This document shows, piece by piece, positions 36,999 through 46,790 of a DNA stretch of 64,000 nucleotides (position 1 is the first letter of the stretch; each line of letters begins with the position of its first letter). The position numbers and the translations under genes were made by a program. Source of the stretch: Uranotaenia lowii. Taxonomy: Eukaryota > Arthropoda > Insecta > Diptera > Culicidae. The DNA lies in the NCBI RefSeq assembly GCF_029784155.1, contig NC_073693.1:359739825-359803824 (forward strand). The letters are read 5' to 3'. The notes under the pieces are model-generated. The model did not search any database. It worked only from the letters and a program-made list of their open reading frames with translations, and was not told the DNA's origin.

Positions 36999-37756
36999 AC
37001 ACTGTGGTTTTTTTACGCGGTTGTTTTTACACGATATTTTTTTGCGGCTTTTTTTAGGCGGTTTTTTAACGCGGTTTTTTTACGCGGATTTTCGAATTAA
37101 CGCGGTTTTTTTGAGAGAAAATATTCTAAGACTTTTTCAAAGCAAAACACTTAGAATGTTTTTGTAGATGGGAAAATCTTAGCTCTGAAACTGAGAACGT
37201 GATACATGAGATCTGAGACCTGAGACTTGAGACCTGAGACCTGAGACCTGAGACATGAGACCTGAGATGCGAGACCTGAAATATGAGACTCGAGATCTGA
37301 GATATGAGACCTGAGACTTGATACCTGAGACATGAGACTTGAGACATGAGACATGAGACATGAGACATGAGACATGAGACCTGAGACATGAGACCTGAGA
37401 CATGGAACATGAGACCTGAGACATGAGACATGAGACGATCTGAATTCCACACTGTCAAATAAGCCTCACTATATTCTACTATTCTATTAATCTAATTGAT
37501 TTTGTTTTTTATCTTAAAAATAAACTATCATGGTACGCAAATTTTTAAATAATCATGATTCTTACGCGTTTTTTTTTGTAACGTGCTTTTTGCGTGAATT
37601 TTTTAATTAAAATGGACTTTTACGTAGATTTTCGAATTTCGGGGTTTTTTACGCGAAATTTCGAATTAACGAGGTTTTTTTATACGCGGATTTTCGAATT
37701 AACGCGGTTTTTTTTATGCGGGACGAAATACCGCGTAAAAAAACCTCCCTCAGTGT
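36999..37756. mobile_element. MITE-like element with ACGCGG/TTTTTT modules
   Basis: The left end ACACTGTGGTTTTTTTACGCGG corresponds to the reverse complement of the right end (ACACTGAGGGAGGTTTTTTT then ACGCGG). It is an inverted repeat with a small indel. Subterminal parts consist of repeated TTTTTTACGCGG and ATTTTCGAATTAACGCGG blocks at both sides (36,999-37,110 and 37,560-37,740). The centre holds a 7-bp minisatellite. No target duplication is obvious and there is no coding capacity. Confidence 0.6.
37207..37437. repeat. 7-bp minisatellite, TGAGACC / TGAGACA
   Basis: About 33 copies of the heptamer TGAGAC(C/A), with ATGAGAC and CTGAGAC variants interleaved and some degenerate copies (TGAGATC, TGAAATA). 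The run is open in all three minus-strand frames, where it reads as S-H-V-S-x-L repeats. This is a by-product of the period. Confidence 0.95.
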
Positions 37757-40116
37757 ACTATGGCCTAACAGTACTACGTAAAATTCACACATTAAACAGA
37801 ACAAAATACAATAAAAACATGATTGCAATATAAGTTAATGACTACATTTGTGGATTAATCGAGCTATTTTTTTTTACCTTTGTCCTGATCCCGTTTTCAT
37901 TCCGAGTCTGAAGTAGGGAATTGCATTTTGAATTCTTGGGTTTAAGTCTGAACTAGCTTAGCTTGGTTGACTACTCACATCCACCCGAATCATTGAACCC
38001 GAAATGCTCTGTTACAATGTTTTATAAAATGGTCATTATTATAATGGGTTTCTTTTAACATTCTTGCTAAGTGCTAAGGATTAGCAGCTCACTCTCAATG
38101 CAAAAACTGACACTCTCTGCTCTCTTTAACCATCAAAAACGGCGTTGGCCACGCCCTAGTAGTCTGTAGATAGGTAGGAAAAATTGTGAAAATATGATCA
38201 GGAAACACTTTTGACCAGTGCGATCTAGTAAATTTAACTCCTGGATTTTTGTCTGAACTGTTAATTAGTATAGCTTTATTATTCTTTTAAATTTCTTCTT
38301 AAAGCGGGCCATACACTACACAACATTTGTACAAATGCGATAAAATTCGATGAAATTTCGCCGAATCGATCTTTTCCGAAAAATCTGCCTTTCAGCAAAT
38401 GCCCATAAGCTTCTCCTAATTTATGCGAAATGAAAACATTTATGAGACCCATAAAGTATCCATTGAACACGCTTTTACGCTAATCGATCGTTCAATCGAA
38501 CGGCGGCAATCATCGGCACCAAAGCTTTTTCTAATCGCAAATCTACCGACTTTTGTTTGGAAAAAAAACAATCACCAATCTTAACACATGCCCGTGTATT
38601 ACTAAAAATGTCGAATACACCGCGGGTTCATAAAATCCCGGTTACTGCGAGGTGACATTTATCGCTGTTTTAATCTACTGCCTCTGCACTGATAGTTCAG
38701 AAAGTCTCAGTAGGCCGTTTCTTTACTGCCCAGTTCCAAGTATTGCAACAACACGTGAGGTATTAATCCCATTTTAAAATTCATAAATTAATTTGAAAAC
38801 CATTCGATGATTCAGCCAAATTGAATATTCAAATAGGGGTCAAAGGAAGTGGGGTGTTGAGAATATCAGATGGAGCAGGATCTCCTGATGACTGAATTCG
38901 CGCCCGCAACGCAAGCCAGCATCCGATGAGCTGTCCATTAAGATACAATCGCTGTATAGTGTAGAATTTTATGATCTTTTTTTCAGGGTTTTCATAATGC
39001 ATTCTATGGTTAAGAGGCAAATGGGCATCACCGAATGTGGGGTCTGGAGCAAGGTGGAAGAACAACTTCGATCGCTGGGTAAGTTTTTCTGAGCAATAGA
39101 TTACCTAAGATGTTGATTACAGATTAGTCCCACCCCTCGCAGTTATCCCGTAGAGCGTGTGGTGGATGAAATATGGGAACCACTCCTACTTTTCTCGCTT
39201 AAATTGATAATTCCTAATTGCAGGAGGTAAACTGGTTTGGCGAGGGCAATGGCTTAACAAACTTAGCACCTCCATCTCCATCTAGAATTGTCCTTGGGCC
39301 CAATGCAGTTACAGATTCTACGGATGTCATTTCCTGTATATAGATGTTCGGAAAACATAAGACCACAACAATCGAGCTCAAAAAAACTTTCACAAATTCA
39401 AATTTCCAAAAAGTAGTAAAAGCTATCTGACCGCAGCTTGCAGGACACGTGAGTAATCAAAACTTTGGTAATCCACTTTGCAACTTTTCGAATGACTTAC
39501 TCACAACAATCGGACCGCATTCGAAGGTTCCCTTTCCTCGGTAGTCAGTATGGCGCATTCATGACTGGTCCGGTCGATTATAAAACCATCCCCGCAATCG
39601 AAGTCGCAAATCTACAACTTCTGAACGACCCGCGCGCCCGCAAACTTAACTTAGTCATCTTGATGAATAAATTTTACACTAACAGAGACCAAGGATTGAG
39701 TTGTAGGAATTCTCGGAAGCTTTAGTTCGTAACCGTTGCGATGTAATGACTAGATCGTTTGAAACGGTGCCGTCATAACCTCACTCGTGTGGGACGATTG
39801 ATTAGTTCTGACGACAACGTTCCAATTGTCGTGACCTCACAACTTCAGGTTGATTCATGACAAAGTGTGAGGTCTATTGTAAAAGATGCATTAGCAATTT
39901 ATTCGTTGTTTATCCGAAATTTTGGCATTTTTTTAAAATGTTTTTGCTTAAATGAGCTTAAATTGAAAAAATTTAAAACATACGACATTCGATTCGATAG
40001 ACAGATCAAGTACTGATAACTGGCATCAAAAAAAGATACTGTATCACAAAAAAAGAAACTTTAAAGTGATATGCAAAGACAAACGTCCGGGAAGTGTCTG
40101 AAAACATTAACCAACA
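37757..40116. other. Non-coding stretch, 2.4 kb
   Basis: No gene is recognised. The parts at 38,280-38,720 and 39,130-39,860 have more balanced composition. The sequence GGGCCATACACTACACAAC near 38,308 resembles the end of a small transposon but I cannot find its partner. Short open frames here have no recognisable domain. Confidence 0.5.
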
Positions 40117-42727
40117 AAAATGACAAAAATAACAAAAAATCACAGTAACGATACAATGACAAAAATTACAAAAATGACAAAAATGACAAAAATGACCAAA
40201 AATGACCAAAAATGACAAAAATAACAAAAATGACAAAAATGACAAAAATGACAAAAATGACAAAAATGACCAAAAATGACAAAAATAACAAAAATGACCA
40301 AAAATGACAAAAATAACAAAAATGACAAAAATCACCAAAATCACAAAAATGAAAAAATGACAAAAATGACAAAAATGACAAAAATGACAAAAATGACAAA
40401 AATCACAAAAATGACAAAAATGACAAAAATGACAAAAATGACAAAAATCACAAAAATCACAAAAATCACAAAAATCACAAAAATGACAAAAATGACAAAA
40501 ATGACAAAAATGAAAAAAATGACAAAAATGACAATAAGGACAAAAAATACAAAAATGACAATAGTGACAGAAATGACAAAAATGACAAAAATGACCAAAC
40601 CGAGCAAAATGACAAAAATGACAAAAATGACAAAAATGACAAAAATGACAAAAATGACAAAAATGACAAAAATGACAAAAATGACAAAAATGACAAAAAA
40701 TGACAAAGATGACAAAAATGACAAAAATGACAAAAAAGACAAAAATGACAAAAATGACAAAAATGGCAAAAATGACAAAAATGACAAAAATGACAAAAAT
40801 GACAAAAATGACAAAAATGACAAAAATGACAAAAATGACAAAAATGACAAAAATGACAAAAATGACAAAAATGACAAAAATGACAAAAATGACAAAAATG
40901 ACAAAAATGACAAAAATGACAAAAATGACAAAAATGACAAAAATGACAAAAATGACAAAAATGACAAAAATGACAAAAATGACAAAAATGACAAAAATGA
41001 CAAAAAAGACAAAAATGACAAAAATGACAAAAATGCCAAAAATGATAATATGACAAAAATGACAAAAATGAAATAAATCATAAAAATGACAAAATTGACA
41101 AAAATGACAAAAATCACAAAAACCACAAAAATAACAAAACTGACAAAAAAGACAAAAGTGACAAAAATCACAAAAATCACAAAAATAACAAAAATCACAA
41201 AAAAAGACAAAACTGGCTAAAATGACAAAAATGACCAAAAATGACAATAATGACAAAAATGACAAAAATGATAAAAATGACAAAAATTACAAAAATGACA
41301 AAAGTGACAAAAATCACAAAAATCACAAAAATAACAAAAATCTCAAAAAAAAACCAAACTGTCAAAAATGACAAAAATGACAAAAATGACAAAAATGACA
41401 AAAATGACAAAAATGACAAAAATGACAAAAATGACAAAAATGACAAAAATGACAAAAATGACAAAAATGACAAAAATGACAAAAATGACAAAAATGACAA
41501 AAATGACAAAAATGACAAAAATGACAAAAATGACAAAAATGACAAAAATGACAAAAATGACAAAAATGACAAAAATGACAAAAATGACAAAAATCACAAA
41601 AATCACAAAAATCACAAAAATCACAAAAATGACAAAAGTGACAAAAATCACAAAAATCACAATAAAAAAAAATCCCAAAAAAAGATAAAACTGGCAAAAA
41701 TGACAAAACGGGCAAAAATGACAAAAATGACAAAAATGACAAAAATGACAAAAATGACAAAAATGACAAAAATCACAAAAATACCAAAAATTAAAAAAAT
41801 TGACAAAAGTGACATAAATCACAAAAATCACAAAAATCACAAAAAAGACAAAACAGGAAAAATGACAAAAATGACAAAAATGATAAAAATGACAATACTT
41901 ACAATAATGACAATAATGACAAAAATGACAAAAATGGCAAAAATGACAAAAATGACAAAAATGACAAAAATCACAAAAATCACAAAAATCACACAAAAGA
42001 CAAAACTGGAAAAATGACAGTAATGACAAAAATGATAAAAATGACAATACTTACAATAATGACAATAATGACAAAAATGGCAAAAATGACAAAAATGACA
42101 TAAATGACAAAAATGACAAAAATGACAAAAATGACAAAAATGACAAAAATGACAAAAATGACAAAAATGACAAAAATGACAAAAATCACAAAAATGACAA
42201 AACTAACAAAAATGACAAAAAAGACAAAACTGGCAAAAATGACAAAAATGACAAAAAAAAACAAAAAAAAAAACTTGCAAAAATAACAAAACAAGACTAA
42301 ACTGGCAAAAATGACAAAAATTACAAAAATGACAAAAAAAAAACTAAAATGACGAAAATCACAAAAATAACAAAAATCACAAAAAAAGACAAAACTGGCA
42401 AAAATGACAAAAATGACAAAAATGACCATAAATGACAACAATGACAACAATGACAAAAATGACAAAAATGACAAAAATGACAAAAATGACAAAAATGACA
42501 AAAATGACAAAAATGACAAAAATGATAAAAATTACAAAAACGACAAAAATGACAAAAAATGACAAAAAATGACAAAAAATGACAAAAAAGACAAAAATGA
42601 CAAAAATGACAAAAATGACGAAAATGACAAAAATGACAAAAATGACAAAACTGACAATAAGGACAAAAAATACAAAAATGACAATATTGACAAAAATGAC
42701 AAAAATGACAAAAATGACAAAAATGAC
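40117..42727. repeat. 9-bp tandem array, monomer AAAAATGAC, left part (interrupted by Bel/Pao element)
   Basis: About 285 copies, more heterogeneous than the other arrays. Runs of AAAAATGAC alternate with AAAAATCAC, AAAAATAAC, AAAAAGAC and AAAACTGGC copies. Two homogeneous stretches stand out (about 40,740-41,040 and 41,360-41,590). The AAAAAAGACAAAACTGGC combination recurs roughly every few hundred bases, for example near 41,206, 41,685, 42,000, 42,230 and 42,390, suggesting a larger repeat unit. The array continues at 45,867 after the retrotransposon. Confidence 0.95.
42723..42727. repeat. 5-bp target duplication, left copy (ATGAC)
   Basis: ATGAC immediately precedes the left LTR and is repeated at 45,867-45,871 immediately after the right LTR. 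Removing the element and one copy restores the AAAAATGAC array in phase. Confidence 0.9.
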
Positions 42728-42919
42728 TGTTTTTCGCACAGCTCAGGGAATTTAGCAAGAGGAAAAGCGAATGATTTTTCAGCTAGAACGGAGGAAATAA
42801 AAAACGCGTCTGACTTGCACAACGGTTAGATTTATTCTCTTATTTTCAAATAGGCAGTGGTGCCAATATATCTTAAATATAAGATAAACCGAAGGGCTGC
42901 CCAATTTTCGGAACGTTCA
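42728..42919 (-). repeat. Bel/Pao 3' LTR (192 bp)
   Basis: A direct repeat of 45,675-45,866. On the minus strand it starts TGAACGTTCCGAAAAT and ends GCGAAAAACA. As the 3' LTR it lies next to the polypurine tract. It contains AATAAA-like and TTATT motifs, but I do not assign a poly(A) site. Confidence 0.93.
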
Positions 42920-43089
42920 TTCACCCCCCGTTGAGTCTCGATATCGAGATCAACCGAAGGAAGTACGGCTATTTGAGTAGCACCGTTGATGTTGTCTTCG
43001 CCTGGATGATAAGTCGCGATGCTTACAGGTCGCCACTGCTTTCCAACCAACGTTATAAGTAGGCACTGTTTCTTCACAAGAATCGGCAA
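42910..43089 (-). pseudogene. Bel/Pao polyprotein C-terminal remnant
   Basis: A minus-strand frame different from the gag frame. It encodes a stretch with KQWRPVSIATYHPGED and TQIAVLPSVD, matching the tail of Bel/Pao polyproteins after the integrase (DUF5641-type, usually ending in ...IAVLP). It shows what the internal deletion kept: protease-side sequence is joined, out of frame, to this tail, so it cannot be translated as part of the remaining gag-protease protein. Confidence 0.7.
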
Positions 43090-45118
43090 GTCGCGATGAA
43101 ACTTTCCACGGTGATTTCAGAGAAGCATAAAGTTTGGCCTGTTTATGGTTGAATTGACACACACGTGGAAGAGGTTTGGGTTTCCTCGGCTGAACAGAAC
43201 CTGACATCACCCAGCCCAATTCTGTTTCTGCTAGGGTGAGGCTGCTGTTGTTCATTTTCAATCTACCATCTCGTACCAGGTTGAAAAAGATTTCATTACC
43301 AATGATCATGTCAACCGGATCAGGAACATAGAAAGATGGATCTGCCAATGTCAGACCAGTCGGAATTTCAAATGTTCGTGTGTCTATTTCGCATTGGGGT
43401 AGATTGGCAGACACAGATGGCACAACCAGAAATTCCAGCTCGGAGGTGGAAAAGTCTTTGGCACATGATTTGATGCGTGTCGAGACAGTATAATTAACAC
43501 GGGTCTGAATGTCGTTGAGTCCACTAACCGGAAGTTCAACTGGTCGCATGTTAATCATAAGCTTGGAGGCCAAACTCTCACTGATGATGTGACTGTCGGA
43601 TCCGGAGTCAAGAAGCGCTCGACACTTAACAGTGGAGCCATTCTTTCCGACAATTAGCACTTGCGCTGTCGATAGTAGCACCTGCTTAGTGGCTGCTCCC
43701 AAGTGAGCACACATTGTTGCAGTGGTGTACTTCGATGTTGTTGGCGTTTCAGCAACACCATCAGCTTCCATCTTTGCGCTACTGGTTGGGTTGGTGGGAT
43801 GCAAGAAACTGTGGTGCTTTCGATTGCATCCTTCCACCTTGCACCCTTGCTCAGACGGACACTCACTGACTTGATGAAGTGCTCGCAAGCAGTTAAAACA
43901 AAGACTGGCCCTTGAGACGACAGCCTTCCTGTCCGGCAAATTCATTTGTTGGAATTTGGGGCACCGGTAGATGGAGTGATCTTCCTTGCAGCAGGGACAC
44001 GACTGCTTCGCCATCTGGAAGAATGATCTTGCAGCTGGTTTCAGAGCGTATGTTGGGCGTCTAGCAGGAACTGTTGACTGCTGCCTTGCTGGCTGCTCGG
44101 AGCGACTTGTGCGCAGCAGAACTCGTCCTCTCTCCCGCAGGAAGTCGATGAATTCTTGAAATTCAGGTAGCTCGTTCCTCGGAAGTTTCGTTTCCCACTG
44201 CTCTTTGGTTTCTTTGTCGAGTTTCTTATACAGCACATTGACGATGAAAAGCTCAGCCAACCCTTCTACTGGGAAACCATGACCGCGAAGAGCATCGACG
44301 TGTTTGGTGCATGTTTCGACCAGCTTTGCAATGTTTTTACCTCGATGTTCGTTGGTGACTTTCGGAGAATCCAGTATGGCATCAATGTGTGTATCCAAAA
44401 TCAGTCGTCGGTCCTCGTAGGCGTTTTCTAAAATCCTCCACGCTAAGTCATAATCGTTGGTGTTTATGACATCTTGGTCGATTTTGTCCTTGGCATCGCC
44501 TAACAACGCGTTTCGGAGATGAAGGATTTTCATGGCGGGAGTCTCATTGGCGTAGCGCTGCATGATGCTCTGGAAGAGGCTCTTGAAGCTAAACCAATTT
44601 TCCGGGTTGCCATCGAAGACCGGAAACGGAGCATGAAGTTGGGGAGCGGCAGCTTGGACGTACACATGTTGCGGGGGAACTGGTCGAGCCATTTCACTGC
44701 TGGTCGATGGGAGAGCGGGAGTGAGACAATCAATTTTTGTTTGGAGCGCAACATAGAGCTGGTTGTGTAATGTCTCAAAACGCAGATATTCTTCTTTTTG
44801 TTCTTCCCGCTCATCTCTCGGCTTGTTAGCAACGATTTCCATATGTACCTGATCGAAATCCTCTACACATTTTCGGAGCGTCTCTAGGTGGAGCTTAAGT
44901 AAGTGGATACTCACAGGTTCAGGTTTGAGGGAGTCATTTATCCGAAGCAGTTTTTCGTAGATCAATTCGCGGCGGTCGAGAAGAATCGTCATTTCCCGAG
45001 CCATCTTGCGCTGCTGGTCACGTAAAGCCTGGGCGGTTTTCTGTTCTGCAACAGATGGCAGAATATTCCTCGGAACCTTGCCTGGATTTGCTCGATGAGG
45101 AGTTTCCGATTCGGACAT
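42950..45118 (-). CDS. Bel/Pao Gag-protease polyprotein (pol deleted)
   Basis: This is the gag and protease part of a retroelement polyprotein. It would form the particle and cleave itself. I start it at the ATG giving MSESETPHR. The open frame extends 15 codons upstream but has no earlier ATG there. In numbering from that upstream frame start, there is a helical N-terminal part to about 150 and a DUF1759-type Gag core (about 178-350, FPVFDGNPENWFSFKSLF). Cysteine/histidine clusters follow at about 389-455 (CPCCKEDHSIYRCP, CFNCLRALHQVSEC, CKVEGCNRKHH). Then comes a DUF1758 aspartyl protease with active-site LLDSGSD at about 518-524 and a typical IIGNE at about 620. The last 50 or so residues are out-of-frame read-through past the deletion junction. 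About 722 residues in all, against well over 1500 for complete Bel/Pao polyproteins. Confidence 0.9.
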   Translation of the reverse strand: MSESETPHRANPGKVPRNILPSVAEQKTAQALRDQQRKMAREMTILLDRRELIYEKLLRINDSLKPEPVSIHLLKLHLETLRKCVEDFDQVHMEIVANKPRDEREEQKEEYLRFETLHNQLYVALQTKIDCLTPALPSTSSEMARPVPPQHVYVQAAAPQLHAPFPVFDGNPENWFSFKSLFQSIMQRYANETPAMKILHLRNALLGDAKDKIDQDVINTNDYDLAWRILENAYEDRRLILDTHIDAILDSPKVTNEHRGKNIAKLVETCTKHVDALRGHGFPVEGLAELFIVNVLYKKLDKETKEQWETKLPRNELPEFQEFIDFLRERGRVLLRTSRSEQPARQQSTVPARRPTYALKPAARSFFQMAKQSCPCCKEDHSIYRCPKFQQMNLPDRKAVVSRASLCFNCLRALHQVSECPSEQGCKVEGCNRKHHSFLHPTNPTSSAKMEADGVAETPTTSKYTTATMCAHLGAATKQVLLSTAQVLIVGKNGSTVKCRALLDSGSDSHIISESLASKLMINMRPVELPVSGLNDIQTRVNYTVSTRIKSCAKDFSTSELEFLVVPSVSANLPQCEIDTRTFEIPTGLTLADPSFYVPDPVDMIIGNEIFFNLVRDGRLKMNNSSLTLAETELGWVMSGSVQPRKPKPLPRVCQFNHKQAKLYASLKSPWKVSSRLADSCEETVPTYNVGWKAVATCKHRDLSSRRRQHQRCYSNSRTSFG

Positions 45119-45674
45119 TGATTTTGTAGCACTTTTTATTTTGCACCCGCAGGTGGCAATCACTTTTTATTTTTTCCTATTGTAGGAAACACTTTTTTTT
45201 TCAAATTCAATTCAATTTTGAATTTAGCCAAAATGACCGACAGTTTTTTCACTAGTGCCTTGGGCACGATCACACACTCGGCACCAAGATGGTGGACCGA
45301 TTTACACTAGTGCCACGTGCACACACACACTACTGTAGTGTCTGAATTTTTACTCGCCAAGATGGCGGACTTTTTCCACTAATGTGCTACGAGCACACAC
45401 ACACTGCTGAAAGTCACGGACTTTTCTTCGCCAAGATGGCGGATCTCTTCACACAATTGTGCTTCGAGCACTTTTCACCAATATGGCGGAATGTCTTTGA
45501 ACTTGTGCGATGCGCACACACACACACAGTCGCAATTTGGAAGCAACGGATTTTTCCAAAATGGCGTCGAGCCGAAAATTTTCGCACACGGTACGAAATC
45601 ACTCGCGATAAACTTTTCGATAGCCGGAAATCATTCGAAATTCCTCAGGCTATCCGGATCGATTAGGACCAAAA
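45119..45674 (-). other. Bel/Pao 5' leader with repeated GCCATCTTGG motifs
   Basis: Untranslated leader between the 5' LTR and gag. On the plus strand the motif CAAGATGGCGGA or a variant occurs at 45,285, 45,358, 45,432, 45,479 (CAATATGG) and 45,557 (CAAAATGG). The intervals are about 73, 74, 47 and 78 bp. They are accompanied by GTGC and ACACACAC stretches, so the leader is a degenerate repeat of about 75 bp. The minus-strand sequence next to the LTR (TTTTGGTCCTAATCGATCC) occupies the primer-binding-site position; I cannot name the tRNA. Confidence 0.75.
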
Positions 45675-45866
45675 TGTTTTTCGCACAGCTCAGGGAATTT
45701 AGCAAGAGGAAAAGCGAATGATTTTTCAGCTAGAACGGAGGAAATAAAAAACGCGTCTGACTTGCACAACGGTTAGATTTATTCTCTTATTTTCAAATAG
45801 GCAGTGGTGCCAATATATCTTAAATATAAGATAAACCGAAGGGCTGCCCAATTTTCGGAACGTTCA
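45675..45866 (-). repeat. Bel/Pao 5' LTR (192 bp)
   Basis: Identical on reading to 42,728-42,919. As the 5' LTR of a minus-strand element it carries the promoter. No clear TATA box was identified. The ATGAC target copy follows at 45,867. Confidence 0.93.
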
Positions 45867-46790
45867 ATGACAAAAATGACAAAAATGACAAAAATGACAA
45901 AAATGACAAAAATGACAAAAATGACAAAAATGACAAAAATGACAAAAATGACAAAAATGACAAAAATGACAAAAATGACAAAAATGATAAAAATGACAAA
46001 AATGACCAAAATGACCAGACCAAAATGACGAAAATGACAAAAAGGACAAAAAAGACAAAAAAGACAAAAATGACAATAATGACAAAAATGACAAAAATGA
46101 CAAAAATGACAAAAATGACAAAAATGACAAAAATGACAAAAATGACAAAAATGACAAAAATGACAAAAATGACAAAAATGACAAAAATGAAAAAAATGAC
46201 GAAAATGACGAAAATGACGAAAATGACGAAAATGACAAAAATGACAAAAAGGACAAAAAAGACAAAAATGACAGTAATGACAAAAATGACAATAATGACA
46301 AAAATGACAAAAATGACAAAAATGACAAAAATGACAAAAATGACAAAAATGACAAAAATGACAATAAAGACAAAAATGACAAAAATGACAAAAATGACAA
46401 TAATGACAAAAATGACAAAAATGACAAAAATGGCAAAAATGACAAAAATGACAAAAATAACAAAAAAAGACAAAACTGGCAAAAATAACAAAAAAAGACA
46501 ATACTGGCAAAAATGACAAAAATTACAAAAATGACCAAAAAAAACAAAAATCACAAAAATAACAAAAATCACAAAAAAGACAAAACTGGCAAAAATGACA
46601 AAAATGACCAAAAATGACAACAATGACAAAAATGACAGAAATGACAAAAATGACAAAAATGATAAAAATGACAAAAATGACCAAAAATGACAAAAATGAC
46701 AAAAATGACAAAAATGACAAAAGTGACAATCATGACAAAAATGACAAAAATAACAAAAATAACAAATAAAGACAAAACTGGCAAAAATAA
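45867..46790. repeat. 9-bp tandem array, monomer AAAAATGAC, right part
   Basis: Continuation of the 40.1-42.7 kb array after the retrotransposon. About 100 copies with variants AAAAATGAC, AATAATGAC, AAAAAGGAC and a run of GAAAATGAC (46,197-46,235). The AAAAAAGACAAAACTGGC combination appears near 46,467, 46,573 and 46,768, as in the left part, confirming that the two halves are one array. Confidence 0.95.

Larger units (their letters stand above)
42728..45866 (-). mobile_element. Bel/Pao LTR retrotransposon, pol-deleted
   Basis: A 3139-bp element on the minus strand with 192-bp LTRs that look identical base for base, each bounded by TG...CA, and a 5-bp ATGAC target duplication. The internal region has a leader of about 500 bp, a gag-protease reading frame, then a sharp junction (about 43,080-43,110) to the last part of the polyprotein. 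A purine tract (ACGGGGGGTGAA on the minus strand) lies directly before the 3' LTR. Reverse transcriptase, RNase H and the integrase core are missing, so the copy is non-autonomous. Identical LTRs mean the insertion is recent, and it was probably copied with help from an intact relative. Confidence 0.92.

Noticed and set aside
37126..37458. Heptad-repeat coiled-coil protein on the minus strand
   Set aside because: All three frames are open because the 7-bp unit repeats every 21 bases. It is a minisatellite inside a MITE.
42728..45866. Complete, autonomous Bel/Pao element
   Set aside because: Total length and reading frames leave no room for reverse transcriptase, RNase H and integrase core. 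Only the C-terminal tail remains.
924..46790. CRISPR-like arrays
   Set aside because: The repeats are contiguous 9-mers with no spacers and the DNA is eukaryotic.
924..46790. Telomeric or canonical centromeric satellite
   Set aside because: The monomers do not match known insect telomere repeats, and the arrays are short, dispersed and separated by unique DNA.
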